Assembly (NCBI GenBank): GCA_963576725.1
Contig: OY755252.1
Span: 40,366,599 to 40,430,598, forward strand
DNA: 64,000 nt
Origin: Azorinus chamasolen
Lineage: Eukaryota; Mollusca; Bivalvia; Cardiida; Solecurtidae
Reading direction: 5' to 3'
Part shown: positions 44,098-55,001 of the stretch, one piece after another
Numbering within the stretch: the first letter of the stretch is position 1
How the letters are laid out: each line of letters begins with the position of its first letter
Position numbers and translations under genes: made by a program
The notes under the pieces: generated by a model
What the model saw: the letters and a program-made list of their open reading frames with translations, nothing else
Database searches by the model: none
What the model was told of the DNA's origin: nothing

Positions 44098-44326
44098 ACC
44101 CTATCAATATTCATACAGCATTTCATGAATATTCTTCTTTTTTTTTCATAATGGCCAATAATCACAGGACTCATTGGCTATCGTAGAAACTTCAGAGTGA
44201 GATCTATATTATTTCATAAGCAAACAGAGCAGAACCTGATCATACAGCTCCTACAGGAACCGTCTGATCTGGGTCTACTCTGTTTGCAATAGTGCCAAAA
44301 TTCATCTCTATGAGGGAAAGGGTTAA
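44098..44326 (+). mobile_element. family A MITE, full length
   Basis: TTAACCCTTTACCCTATCAA to TGAGGGAAAGGGTTAA; core AGCAGAACCTGATCATACAG. Confidence 0.85.
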
Positions 44327-44610
44327 GAGTTGGGAATCATATTTGCGTCTTTTTCTCCCCTATATACAAATGATGAATAACAATAAACATCTGCAAAATA
44401 ATACACAGGGCAGTCAGGCAGGCTGAACTTGAAAACGGGGGAAAATAAACCATGATTACGGAATCCCAGAAATCTACATTTAACACCTGGAAATTCCACA
44501 AACACTGTCCAAACACAAATATGCATGACATCAACAGATCTAATGACAGGAAGAGTGCAACAATTCTAACCACACACCAATACGGGTTAAAAAAGGTTCC
44601 GTCTGAAACT

Positions 44611-44757
44611 TCAACCCTTTGAATGCGAGAAACAAGTGTACTGGCATTTGCAAACAGTGTAGACTCATATCAGAGAGTTCCTCTAAGAGCCAAGGTCAGC
44701 AATGTTTGACATTCACAATCCTCAAGCAATCTGTTGCATTTTATACTGAACGGACAC
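44611..44757. mobile_element. family D MITE, partly deleted
   Basis: CAACCCTTTGAATGCGAGAA, core GTGTAGACTCATATCAGAGA, tail ATTTTATACTGAACGGAC. Abuts the next A copy. Confidence 0.7.
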
Positions 44758-45188
44758 TTAACCATTTACTCCATGAATACGTCTTTTTGCATCAGGGTCT
44801 GCTCTTGTTAGCTTATGAGATAATATAGATATAATAATACCGATTCTGTCAGGATAAAAATCCCTTCTTCGTAGTGCCATTATGAAAAATTTAGTTAATT
44901 AAAATTCATGACGTCATTATTTCTTGCATATACAGTAAAACCTCTCTAGAACGACCACTAATTTACATCAAGTATTTTGTGTTAAAAGCAGGTGGATGCT
45001 TAAAGCAAGGTGAAAGTAAAACAGAACGCTCCTATAGGAGCGTTCTGTTCTACTTTCACCTTGCTTTAAGCAACCACCTGCCCAAAATACCAACTAATTA
45101 ACACAATTTAGTGGTCGTTATAGAGAGGTTTTACTGAACATGTATAGTCATTATTTCTTGCGTATATATTCATGGAGTAAAGGGTTAA
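44758..45188 (-). mobile_element. family A MITE split by family C
   Basis: TTAACCATTTACTCCATGAA to CATGGAGTAAAGGGTTAA, with a family C element at 44933-45136. GTCATTATTTCTTGC occurs on both sides of the insert, an unusual local duplication. Confidence 0.8.
44933..45136. mobile_element. family C hairpin MITE, near-perfect
   Basis: CAGTAAAACCTCTCTAGAAC to AGAGAGGTTTTACTG. Long hairpin with centre GCTCCTATAGGAGC. Very similar to the copy at 4687. Confidence 0.9.
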
Positions 45189-45575
45189 GACACTGATTGG
45201 CCATTCCACTTTAAATATTAAGCATTCAAAGGATTAACTATTTCATGATAATGTATATGAAAGATTTAACTGAACCAATTCTCAGTCATTGTGTTTTAAA
45301 ACATGACCATTTACATTACAAAACAAGATTAAAACATACTACTGTGTGATGGAGACATTAAGTAAATGCTATCTATGTTGGTTTCCCGAAGAAATCTGCG
45401 GGAATTCTGTCACTTTGGCAAGAATGTTCCTGAAACGATATTATCGTGTCACTGGGTTATGCAACTGGCAAACGGCAAACAGAAATTCAGAAACACGCTG
45501 TACGGGGGTGAGGTCCAGTACAAATAGCCGACATTGCAAGGGATGAACGATGGTAGATAGGTTGACTTAGCACAT

Positions 45576-45687
45576 CTACATGATTGCACACTGCTTATGT
45601 CCATTACTTTTGGGTTTTAGGCGCGATTTAGGACGGTAGTGCTCCAGAAATGAAAGCTGCTTCGCATTGATGGCTCCCCTTCGCTTC
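45576..45687 (-). CDS. PTP4A: PTP4A last exon with CAAX box
   Basis: Acceptor GTTTTTCAG, then [20 protein letters not shown], a basic stretch and the terminal CAIM followed by TAG. KRRGA.N.KQL..LE.YRPK is diagnostic of PRL phosphatases. Met at the last CAAX position predicts farnesylation. Confidence 0.96.
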
Positions 45688-48600
45688 CTGAAAAACAAAC
45701 AAAAACTGTCGTTACTCTCAAGTTCAAGCTGTAGAGGAATATATAAGATGTGTAAATTACAAAGTTTTTCAAGAATAGCTCCTTTATTTCTCCACCATAC
45801 CACATGTGACCACTCTTTAGATTCCTCGCTTCGAGACATTTCTAAAGGGTGGTAACAACATAGGGTTTGGTGGAGAAATGATGATTTTAGTATTTGAATA
45901 TACAACGTATAAAGTTTAAACAAAAGTTTATGGGCAAAATGAGTGGCTTTAGATCACTGTCAATAAAACAATTTCCTTTTTATAAAACCCAAAACCTGTT
46001 CAACTTTTGAATAGTTGAATATTTTAAAGCCTTCACCTGATGAACATTCATATAAGAAATAATGACCATTAATGGTATGTGAAACACAGAGATGTTTAAC
46101 CATTGCAGAAACATGTAAAATCAGATATACAGTATTCCATAAGCAAACAGAGCAGAGAAAATTAAAAGCTTTCAGAGTAACTTTCATCCTGCATAAAGCT
46201 ACCATCTGCCTTGAAACCCAAAAATTAGCCTGCTCTTTGGCTGTACATGTATACAAGAAGATCACCGATTTATCGAAATCTCTTTCTCAGCCAACCCAGT
46301 CTTCTTGGTACTTGTCCCAGAGTGACAATTTCTAATGAGTACTAGTGAGATAAGGTTGTGGCAAAGAAATACAGATAACGCCTACTACCAGAATTATTAT
46401 ATTCCCTACATACTCCTCTAGCTAAATCCAAATCCAACACTCGTCTAGCAAATGGATACTATCTGGACCATTTACTCCATGGATATTCATGTAAAATATA
46501 ATGACATCATGAATATTAATGAGATTAATTTTCATGATAGTATATATGAACACTGGAAAGTTTGGCCATAGCAGAAACTGTTGAATTAGATCTACATGTA
46601 TATAGTTCCATAAGCAAACAGAGCAGACCCTAATCAGATGAATCCTACAGAAGCCACTGTTTGTCAAGGCGTTAAATGGCCTATTTATGGAGCAGAGTGT
46701 CAAACTGGAGCTGTACAGTATTTATTTTTAACCCTTTACATGATGAATATTCATGTAAAAAATAATGACAGCATATTAACCCTTCGCTTGCTATTCACGT
46801 CAATATACCTACCTGTAAACAGTGAAGACCCAGATGAGACAGCTCCTGCAGGAGCTGTCTCATCAGGGTCTGCACCATTTACAAGTTGATTGTGCAACCA
46901 GTGCACTCCACAGCAGTGATTGCACAGTGAAATACTTGTACACAGTGAAGATATATAGAGGATCTTAGAGTGTTCTTGATTATTGGATTTATTAAATGAG
47001 TCTTTTTAAAATGATAAAAAACGAGCTTTAGCGAGTTTTTTATCGTTTTAAAAAGACGAATTTAATAAATCCAATAATCATGAACACGAATGCAAGATCC
47101 TATTTATAACACAACACACACAAATGTTATTTGCAGCCAATATTTCAGCAGTAACGTGGATTGTTATAAATTCTCCTTACATATAGAAATGATGAATGAA
47201 AGGTGTTATTAGGTTCGCTAGGTAACTGGGACAAAGTAGGTCCAAATTTTCCAACTTTTTTTTTACTTACTGTCATATCAACCAGGATCTAATTCAGGCC
47301 TCTCTGGTATTCAATTTAACTGTGATAGTTTATGATACAAAAACATACAGAAACACGTCAAAATAAATTTTGAGTAACAGTTTTGACATACATAGTTACA
47401 AACACGTCACATTATGACGTCATTGTACACAACATGTGTCTATGTAAAGCGTGCCATTTACATGAAGACCCACATACAGTCGCCAACACGTCCGACACTC
47501 ACTGTCAATGGGATTCGAAATGCGCCTTCGTTTTGGTATATTAAGCCCTTCATTAGTGTTGTATGTATACACATGGACATGGACATTTCCACCTTGAAAA
47601 AAATCTCGATTCAAGTTCAGTGAAAATGTTTGAAATGGACAAAAGATTCAGTACGAACTGCTGCATAAAATGTGTTGGAACAGGAGGAAGATTTTCGCGA
47701 TCAGCTGAGTATAGCATATTTGAAATATGTTTGTGCTGTGCTGGATTCAGATGACTATAGTTGTTGATTGACGACATATTTTTATGAGTAGAAATCTGCA
47801 TAAACAAAAGGACATGCGGTGAAGAAAATGCAAAGTTGTGGAGGCATTTTCTATGTAGAATGGATTGTATGGGTCAGAGTAGCTGGTAGGTCTTTTTTGG
47901 CATACATTTTGTATATAATTACTGACAGCGATTACAATTTGTATTATTTTATCGAAATTAAGGCGCAAGTGCCAACAGTCCTTTGCCATCTATCGTGACT
48001 CAATCGCTGACAGGTAGGTCACCGTCCGTCAGTTTGTTTGTTTTGACAGCGCGTATGAATACAGTTCGGTCGTTCGAATGTTATTCACTAGTGAATATAT
48101 GCCCGTGATTATCAAAAAATAAATGATAGTGTTACGTCACGCTGAAGCCACGAATTATGTTATAAATGTAATTATACAACAGGGCATGGGTAAAGAAGGA
48201 GAAATGTATTTTAAAATTCAGCAAGAGAAGGGTTAACTACCGGTACCAAACATTTTATAATAGCATACGTACTAGGCCATGGCAGAAAGTGTAGAATCAT
48301 GTCTATATACTTCCATAAGCAAACAGAACAGACTCTGGCTCCACTCTGTTTGCAAAGGCATTAAAAGGTGTCTCTATCAGGTAAATGGTTTAAGAAGTTA
48401 ATGGCCGATAACAATATTTCAGACAGTGACTATACTTCCAGTACTTACTTCCGAATGAGCTCCACTGCATCTTCATACTTAAGACCACTTTCCATCAGTG
48501 CCAGTGCAACCAACACAGGGGCTCTGAAACATAGAGATATAAAGAAAATCAACTCTTTGCAAGCCAAGTAGTTGTATTTAAAAACAAAAATCGTCTACCT

Positions 48601-49684
48601 GAATTCTCAAAACAATTTTATCGTCCATTCAGAGGTCCAGCTAAGATGTGTGAATTAAAACATTTTCAAGAATAACTTTATTTCTCCACAAAGCCCTACG
48701 TTGTGACCACTCTTTAGAATCGCCTCTTTGAGATGGTCACAACATAGGGTTTGGAGGAGAAATGACAGTTTCAGTATTTGGGCACACACCTTTATCTGTA
48801 CATAGCTCTTGTCCATTTCTTTTCAGCAATTCAGTGACCAACAGGTTCTGTTTGGATTCTGATTGGACACAAAATTACTCAATTTCTCATCTGGATCTAA
48901 ACTATCTGTTTAGGTTATCATGAATTTGCCACTAGTGAGCACTGGATTAAACGAAGAATGTAGATATATCATTAGCAAACAGGGCAGACCCTTATCAGAT
49001 GGCTTCTGCGGGAGCCATCTGATCTGGGACTACTCCATTTGCAAAGGCGTAGAAAGGCGTATTTATAGAGTAAAGGGTTAAAGAGCCCCAATTAAGATTT
49101 CTTTACAGTGGTTGTTGTAGAGAGGTCTAACTCTACCTTCTACTTTGATCTTCTCTCATCTCAGCTACAGCGTAAGACAAACATTGTCTGGAAAGTGTGA
49201 TTAAATATTTAGTCCCTCAAGTCTGTGAATTCTCCTCCAAATACACTCAAAGGAGTGGAACTATGATTTGCCCCCTTTGCCCTGCCACATAGCAATTCCA
49301 TTTCCTTTAACCCTTTACTCCATAAATAAGCCTTTCTACGCCTTTGGCAAAGACAAACTTTCTACAAATAGTGTAGACCCAGATCAAACCCTGACCTGCA
49401 CTTTGATTTTGGACTACACTATTCGCTACTCCATTATTTTCATTTACAATAATAAAAAGAGTCTGTCAAATAGAATTATTCAGCTTTACACACCAGCGGA
49501 GAGGGGAGGTTGGATGTTCAAATATTTTCAGTAAAAATGGACTTGGACCTTACCTTCCTAGTCCAGCTACACAGTGTACAGCTACACAGCAGCCTGGTTC
49601 TTCTTTGAAGCGCGTCTTAAGCAGGTTGAACCACTCGTCCACAATCTTGCTGGGTGGAGGATTCCCATCATCGAACTGCCAGTC
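45576..49684 (-). CDS. PTP4A: PTP4A / PRL protein tyrosine phosphatase, 3' three exons (5' partial)
   Basis: Minus-strand exons 49684-49554, 48523-48449 and 45687-45576 join in frame (131+75+112 nt) to give the last 105 residues and a TAG. PRL phosphatases are small membrane-anchored dual-specificity-type PTPs; in animals they bind CNNM magnesium transporters. Visible are the general-acid loop DWQFDDG, the P-loop HCVAGLGRA (CX5R, with Ala after Arg as in PRLs), [19 protein letters not shown], and a basic tail [11 protein letters not shown] before the CAAX box CAIM for prenylation. About 60 N-terminal residues are missing; the first visible exon starts in phase 0 at the usual junction just before the WPFDD-type loop. 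The C terminus has one Cys (CAIM), whereas vertebrate paralogues have CC. The gene converges on PRPF6. Confidence 0.95.
45725..45910 (+). mobile_element. family E hairpin, copy 4
   Basis: GACCACTCTTTAGATTCCTC / GACATTTCTAAAGGGTGG between TTTCTCCACCATACC and GGGTTTGGTGGAGAAATGAT. Starts about 40 nt inside the intron upstream of the last PTP4A exon. Confidence 0.75.
46025..46700 (+). mobile_element. decayed family A and C pieces in the PTP4A intron
   Basis: CTTCACCTGATGAACATTCA (46030) with GAGCAGAG core stub. AACTTTCATCCTGCATAAAG (46170) is a C-type arm. A second A copy has ATTTACTCCATGGATATTCA (46470) and core GAGCAGACCCTAATCAGATG (46620). No gene seen. Confidence 0.55.
46776..48236. mobile_element. 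family F MITE (inverted), nested in A and itself split
   Basis: TTAACCCTTCGCTTGCTATT to GCAAGAGAAGGGTTAA. It matches the inverse of the 35482-35729 copy, but a 1.2-kb insert separates GTGAAGATATAT and ATGTAATTATACAAC. Confidence 0.9.
46957..48165. mobile_element. 1.2-kb insert of unknown class inside family F
   Basis: Flanked by AT/AT at most. Near its left end is a long palindrome (46959-47101): GGATTTATTAAATGAGTC pairs with GACGAATTTAATAAATCC. The right end is GCCACGAATTATGTTATAA. No long reading frame, no obvious TIRs. Confidence 0.75.
48449..48523 (-). CDS. PTP4A: PTP4A penultimate exon
   Basis: Acceptor ATGTTTCAG, then (R)[20 protein letters not shown] and ELIRK. It completes the P-loop Arg. 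Donor CGGAA|GTAAGT. Confidence 0.96.
48625..48805 (+). mobile_element. family E hairpin, copy 5 (one arm shortened)
   Basis: GACCACTCTTTAGAATCGCC then GAGATGGTCACAACATAGGG. Flanks CCAGCTAAGATGTG and TTTCAGTATTTGGGCACAC. In PTP4A, about 100 nt upstream of the penultimate exon. Confidence 0.75.
48960..49081 (+). mobile_element. family A right half
   Basis: TTAGCAAACAGGGCAGACCC with GGCTTCTGCGGGAGCC and end GAGTAAAGGGTTAA. Confidence 0.75.
49554..49684 (-). CDS. PTP4A: PTP4A exon with acid loop and catalytic Cys
   Basis: Acceptor CATCTTCAG, then [20 protein letters not shown] and [20 protein letters not shown], ending GLG(R). It carries the catalytic Asp loop and the nucleophilic Cys. The donor AG|GTAAGG splits the Arg codon of CX5R. 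Confidence 0.96.
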
Positions 49685-49918
49685 CTGAAGATGTACAACA
49701 TAGTTAGTTGAACACCAAGTAATTAATAGTGCAGAGTGCCTTAATTACCAAAAGTATTTAGATTGACAAACTTGAGTCAATATTACGGAGTACCTCAAGT
49801 ATTGGACTGACAAATAGTATAGTGCAGAACACCCTAATAGTGCAGAACACCCTAATGACTCTAGGAATTTAGACAAATAAACTAAGGCAAATAATGCAGA
49901 CCCAGGTCAAACTGCTTC

Positions 49919-50115
49919 TTAACCCTTTCTTCCATAAGCTATTTTTAGACCCAACCTCTTTGAATGAATCTACCTAGAAGAGGAGCATTAACTAGAAAAA
50001 GGGAATTGTTTTAAAAAAGTTTTGTAGTTTTGAAACCATTGTGATAAATAGAGCATTTGCTCCTATAGGAGCAAATGCTCTACAGTACTGTATTTATCAC
50101 AATGGTTTCATAAAA
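49919..50115. mobile_element. family B MITE, inverted, hairpin with insertion
   Basis: TTAACCCTTTCTTCCATAAG, ATCTACCTAGAAGAGGAGCA, then hairpin with centre GCTCCTATAGGAGC. The right arm carries an extra ACAGTACTGT, itself a palindrome. Far terminus lost. Confidence 0.8.
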
Positions 50116-50880
50116 ACCCAACTTTTTGTCAATCATTGTTCAAGATGTGGGCCCATACATACATTTCAATTCTTATAAGCATTTTCAAAGAGCCAGGATA
50201 CTAAACTGTTAGGATTCTGGTGAGATATTATACAGTTACCGGTACTAATTAAAGAACTTTAGTGAGCAAGCTCACATACCCCCCACCACCACACTGTCAG
50301 AAAAAAAGTTGTTCCCCATAACAGATTCCTCTGAAAATCAAATTCATCAAAGCTATTATTCATGACAATTCTTAAAGGAAATTTGAGAAAAACTGGTCAA
50401 GAAATGGAAGTGCTAGATGAGCAACAATGTTTTATGATACACAGAAGGACAGATGACAGATTCCTCTGAAAATAAAAACTCATCCAAGCTTTTATTCATG
50501 ACAGACTGGTCAAAAACTATACATGTATATCCCATGCAACTTGGTCGTGCAACTTGGTCATGCAACTTTGTCGCGTGGGGTATAACACTAGGCATCTCCC
50601 TTTTCAACAAGACTGCTAATATTTTTTTTCAAAGAGTCAGTATACTAAACTGTTAGTATCTGGTGAGATGTCCAGTTACCAGGCATCGATTCTGGTGACA
50701 AACTAAGTTCATTCTATCGCCCACTCCTCTAGCTCCAAACTCTTTTCAACGCTCATGACAATCTAACCAATGAAATACCAAAGGTTACATCACAGAATTC
50801 TGAATAAGACATCTCAATTTCCCAATGACAATGATGTATTATCCCATGGGACAACAGAGAAGAAAAAACATCCTCCTCTT
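50116..50880. repeat. no gene; partly duplicated sequence in PTP4A upstream region
   Basis: CAGATTCCTCTGAAAAT...TTATTCATGACA occurs twice (50324-50370 and 50456-50502). CATGCAACTTGGTCGTGCAA-type triplicate at about 50532-50575. Otherwise featureless. Confidence 0.6.
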
Positions 50881-51070
50881 CACCCTTTGAATGCGAGACA
50901 TGCATGCAGTGTTATTTGTAAACAGTGTAGACCCAGATTGGAGCCCTCTGATCAGGGTGTGCACTGTTTGCTATCCTCTAGCAGTTTTAAGCCTTTCACA
51001 TTGAGTGGACTCGCCTGTTCTACACTGACGGGACTGTTCTACTCTGAACATTCAGCGCTGAAAGGGTTAA
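50881..51070. mobile_element. family D MITE
   Basis: CACCCTTTGAATGCGAGACA to GCTGAAAGGGTTAA. The centre is deleted (CCCAGATTGGAGCCCTCTG). CTGTTCTACACTGACGGGA / CTGTTCTACTCTGAACA is a short internal duplication. Confidence 0.8.
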
Positions 51071-51119
51071 CTATAAGCATTATTCATAATGTTTATTCTT
51101 CATTCTTGAAAAGAACTGG

Positions 51120-52190
51120 TTCTATATCTTCAGACCCTGATCAAACTGTTCCTGTAGGAGATGTCTGAATTTGATTATGGAATTATATACATGAAGATCT
51201 GATTCTACACTGTCTGCCATGGCTAAAAAGTGTTCAAAATCATGCCATTATAAAATTCCAGCTGATAAACATTTATGATCTCCTTATTTCTTACATGAAT
51301 ATTCACCAGGTAAAGGCTTAGGGGAAATACTCATTCCAGATAGTTGATGAGACTGAAAATCAATCAAAGGGAAGTAACTAATATCAGCACAATAAAATGC
51401 GTCAACAGAAAGTGGGAGTATACAAAATACATGAAAATTACACCTTCGGCAGATCTGAAGGACGGAAAACAGAAATATGTTCAGTTTGCCCCTCCCTTTT
51501 CTCTTTTCAGGGCAAACTGGGGGATGCAGCAAGTGAGGGTAGGTAAGTGTGTCAGACATATGAAAACAATTGACTGTCTTGGCACAGTTCCTGCCAGCAC
51601 GTGTAACAAACAAGTCCGCCTGATACGATACACTTTAACCTGTACATTCTACCATCTACTGCAAAAGTCCTGTCTACTCAGACTTTCAAACTAAATTCTG
51701 TCAAAATATTTTTTTTTATACATCTCAGTCTTCAGACACAGATATCAAATACATAATTACAGAATGTAGTAATGATAAAATAAAACCCGAAAGTTTAGTC
51801 AGGAAACTCCTTTGATTCAAGGTGAACAACAAACCAGTCCTATCTCCTTAGTGCAGTTAAATGCCAACAGCATCACAGTGATCAGCTCACGGTCTGTATC
51901 CTGACCACAACAACAATAATAAACTCACATCTTGACTTAATTCAAACTGACGCCAAGCATGACTACTCAACTGACGTGTCAAGAATTTAAGTCGATTCCA
52001 GCATTTTAGAAAACAGGAATCATCTAGAGGACAATATACTCCCACATCAAGAGACAGAAAAATATCGTGCAAGGTAGTTTTTATGTAAGTGCCTTCCAGC
52101 TACATAGAGCTGTGATCATCACCATAACATCACTCTGGTACTGTTAGGGGTGATTTTTTTGTTTCTGATAATAAAACCAACTACAAAATT
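51120..52190. other. PTP4A-side intergenic or intronic sequence
   Basis: 51125-51310 is a family A remnant ending ATTCACCAGGTAAAGGCTTA. 51320-52190 is mostly unique sequence, with overlapping short open frames on both strands near 51284-51694 that resemble no family I know and lack splice-supported context. No N-terminal PTP4A exon recognised here. Confidence 0.45.
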
Positions 52191-52395
52191 AACCCATTAC
52201 CTGATAGAGATGCCTTTTGCAAACGGAGTAGACGCAGATCTGACAATCCTGCCAGAATTGTCTGATCAGGGTATGTTCTGTTTGCTTATGGGATAATATA
52301 GGTCAGATTCTTCAATTTCTGCCATGGACACAAAAAAGGTGTATATAAAATGCATCTACTTGAGATTCATGTCATTGTTTCTAACATGAATATTT
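52189..52395 (-). mobile_element. family A MITE, right end lost
   Basis: TTAACCCATTACCTGATAGA; core AGTAGACGCAGATCTGACAA; CATGAATATTTATTAAG. Confidence 0.75.
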
Positions 52396-52601
52396 ATTAA
52401 GAAACAGTTTCATAAAGAATGCACACTGACTGGAATTGCGTACTGAACATCAGTAGATGATATCACACTATATCATATATAACATAGGTTTGGAAATTGT
52501 CCAAAACTATTACTAAAATTTGTAGTATTTTGTACTGTATCTTATATCAAAATATTTTGCTAGTTGTAATATCTGCACTGTTTTTGTACTATTATATCTT
52601 C

Positions 52602-53065
52602 CCCTTTCCATGTTCAATATTCATGTAAGAAAAAAAAATTTTTAAAGGGGATTTTTTGCTTTGACAAAAACTGTAGAATCGTATCTACCGGTATATCATA
52701 AGCAAACAGCAGACCCTGATCAGACACCTCCTATAGGAGCTGTCAAGTCTGGGTCTACTTTGTTTGCAAAGGAGTGAAAAGGTGTTTATACATATGGAGG
52801 GAAAAGGTTAATTTTTGCTAGTTGTAAAATCTGCACGGTTACATCTACGTCTTATATTTTCACATACATGTATAGTACAAAATAAGAGTTGATCTAAAGT
52901 AGCTATTTAATTACTAAATGCAGCACAAAAGTAATAAGACCCAGGATATTCTATAAGCAATGGACAGCGGAGCCCGATCTGACATTACCTACAAGAGCAG
53001 TCTGATCTAGGTCTACTCTGTATGCAAAGGCATCAAAAGGCATCTGGATCAGGTAAAGGGTAAAA
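52602..53065 (+). mobile_element. two family A copies
   Basis: The first: CCCTTTCCATGTTCAATATT with core AGCAGACCCTGATCAGACAC, ending AAAAGGTTAA (52808-52811). The second: ATAAGCAATGGACAGCGG core with TCTACTCTGTATGCAAAGGC and end GGTAAAGGGTAAA (about 53063). Confidence 0.7.
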
Positions 53066-53235
53066 TGAAATAACTCTTAACTAGGAGTTACTTTTTTTTT
53101 TTCTCTCTGTCTACCTAGTTCACATAATCTTCTTGTTGCCACTTTCTCTAGATGTAATTAAGCCAGCTTTATAGAAACTTAGTTATCTTCAAGCCCACAT
53201 GCTTGATTAATCGGATTGGAAAACCATCTCTTTTT

Positions 53236-53453
53236 TTAACCATTACTGTGTGGGACACGAGTCACAAATGTCCTTTGCAAACAGTGTAGACCCAGATGAG
53301 AGGGCTCCTATAGGAGCCCTCTCATCAGTGTCTGCACTGTTTGTCATATTACACTTTTGTTTAAAAAAATCCCTATATATTCACCATAAGCTTGACTGAC
53401 CTGTTTGAATTTTGGAATAGTCCACTTGAAAAGTCAAGCGTTGTAAGGGTTAA
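53236..53453. mobile_element. family D MITE, full length
   Basis: TTAACCATTACTGTGTGGGA to GTTGTAAGGGTTAA. Core GTGTAGACCCAGATGAGAGG with GCTCCTATAGGAGC (53304-53317). Confidence 0.85.
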
Positions 53454-53499
53454 ACCTATGACTGATAAGTTTTCAAAGTGGAACAGTCCAACATCATTT

Positions 53500-53665
53500 A
53501 AAGGTAGAGTCCAAACTCAATACAAAAGGCTCAACCGTGCTAGAGGATTTTGAATGACAAACACTGCAGATCCTGATCACAGGGTTCCTCTAGGGGCTCT
53601 CTGATCCGGGTCTACCCTGTTTGCAAATATAAGTACACTCTTTTCCCCATACTCAAAGGTTAAAA
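53500..53665. mobile_element. family D MITE, degraded ends
   Basis: TACAAAAGGCTCAACCGTG, core ACTGCAGATCCTGATCACAG, palindrome GGTTCCTCTAGGGGCTC. Confidence 0.7.
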
Positions 53666-53989
53666 CCTAATTCTACAGCAATTCATTAACACTTTTTCTC
53701 CTCCATTTAACTTCACATACCTGTTGTAAAATAGGAAACTAATCTGTAATTGAGTCAGATTCTAACTAACAAATGCCACCAGTGTATCATATCTAGTTCA
53801 AACTTAATGAAGCTCCTTGATCAAACTTTACACGGATTTCCAGATTCTATAATGGTCTAAATTTGGATCTTGATCCAAACTGTTTTGAGTTCATATTTTG
53901 TTCTTCGTTACCGAGGAGATTTTATGAACAGACTTGATCCTTTGCATGCTGACTACTCAAAGCTGAATGGCCCCTATCAGTATGAAGGG

Positions 53990-54196
53990 ATTGACCCTTT
54001 CCCTCTTTAGTATTCATGTTAAGAAATGATGACAACATGAATATGTATTAGTTGAAGTTTTATAATGTGAACTTTTCAAATTCAAGGTAGAATCAGGTCT
54101 AGAACTATCATGTCATATGCAAACAGAGCACACCCTGATCCTATAGGAGCTGTCTGATCAGGGTCTACTATGTTTGCAAATGTGTTTATATGAAGG
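53990..54196 (+). mobile_element. family A MITE, hairpin left arm shortened
   Basis: TTGACCCTTTCCCTCTTTAG to GAAGGAAAGGGTTAA. ACACCCTGATCCTATAGGAGC shows deletion of the inner left arm. A further degraded copy follows (54215-54440). Confidence 0.75.
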
Positions 54197-54802
54197 AAAG
54201 GGTTAAGAGGCAACCTCTTAACAATGCCATCAAGGATATTAATTAGGTCTTTTTTTTTTTCATATCGGCATATGAACACATGACATTTTAGCTAAGGAAG
54301 GAACTGTAAAATCAGATCTGTATTATTCCATTTAGCAAACACAGCAGACCCTGACCAGATGGCTCCCACAGGGGCCATCTCATCTGGGTCTTCTCTGTTT
54401 GCGAAGGCGTTTGCATTTTAGGTGTCTACATGGCATATGAAGAGAAGGTTTCAGAGTCTTCTGATTTGGGTCTACACTGTTTGCAAATGCCAGTACATTT
54501 GCTTACCTTGCGTTCATAGGGATTAATTAAAACCCTTTCAACTGTTTGACTGCTTCAAGTTCTAACAACAGACCACCTTCTGTTAATTTCTTTTCAGAAA
54601 CACGATAAACACATAATCAGTTTGGATCCTGATAACTCCAAGCCAAGTGTTTTACTTGACATCTGGATCAGAACAGTTTGTATACAAGTTTATACTATCA
54701 CAAATTGATCGAGGGTTGAAAGGGTTAATTAGGTACGACCCTGATTGGTATCAATACAGGTCTCATCAGCGAAAGTCACTAAATCAAATCATTGCAATGT
54801 CA

Positions 54803-55001
54803 TTAACCCTTTCAATGGGGGAAACAAGTCACTAATATTCCTTTGCAAACAGTATAGACCCAGATGAGAGGGCTCCTATAGGAGCCCTGGTCTCATCAGG
54901 GTCTGCACTGTTTATTCTGTTAACCCTGAATACTAGCGGTAAGCTTGACCGTTTTGAATTTTGCAGTAGTCCATTTATACATTCAGCATTGAAAGAGTTC
55001 A
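54803..55001. mobile_element. family D MITE abutting the 55-kb minisatellite
   Basis: TTAACCCTTTCAATGGGGGA to GCATTGAAAGAGTTCA. Core GTATAGACCCAGATGAGAGG with GCTCCTATAGGAGC. Its right end runs straight into the first minisatellite unit. Confidence 0.85.

Larger units (their letters stand above)
46738..48393 (+). mobile_element. family A MITE split at its internal TTAA by family F
   Basis: The left part TTAACCCTTTACATGATGAA ends at 46779. The right part resumes at 48233 with TTAACTACCGG and carries GGCCATGGCAGAAAGTGTAG, AAGCAAACAGAACAGACTC and the end GGTAAATGGTTTAA. The two parts join as one element when the F copy is removed. Confidence 0.85.

Noticed and set aside
51284..51694. Overlapping open frames of 109 and 116 residues on opposite strands
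   Set aside because: No recognisable family, low-complexity composition, no splice or start context, and both strands are open by chance. Not reported as a gene.
51887..52072. Candidate upstream PTP4A exon on the minus strand
   Set aside because: The peptide shows no PRL motif (no VRVC.. or N-terminal strand pattern) and no suitable phase-0 donor at its end.
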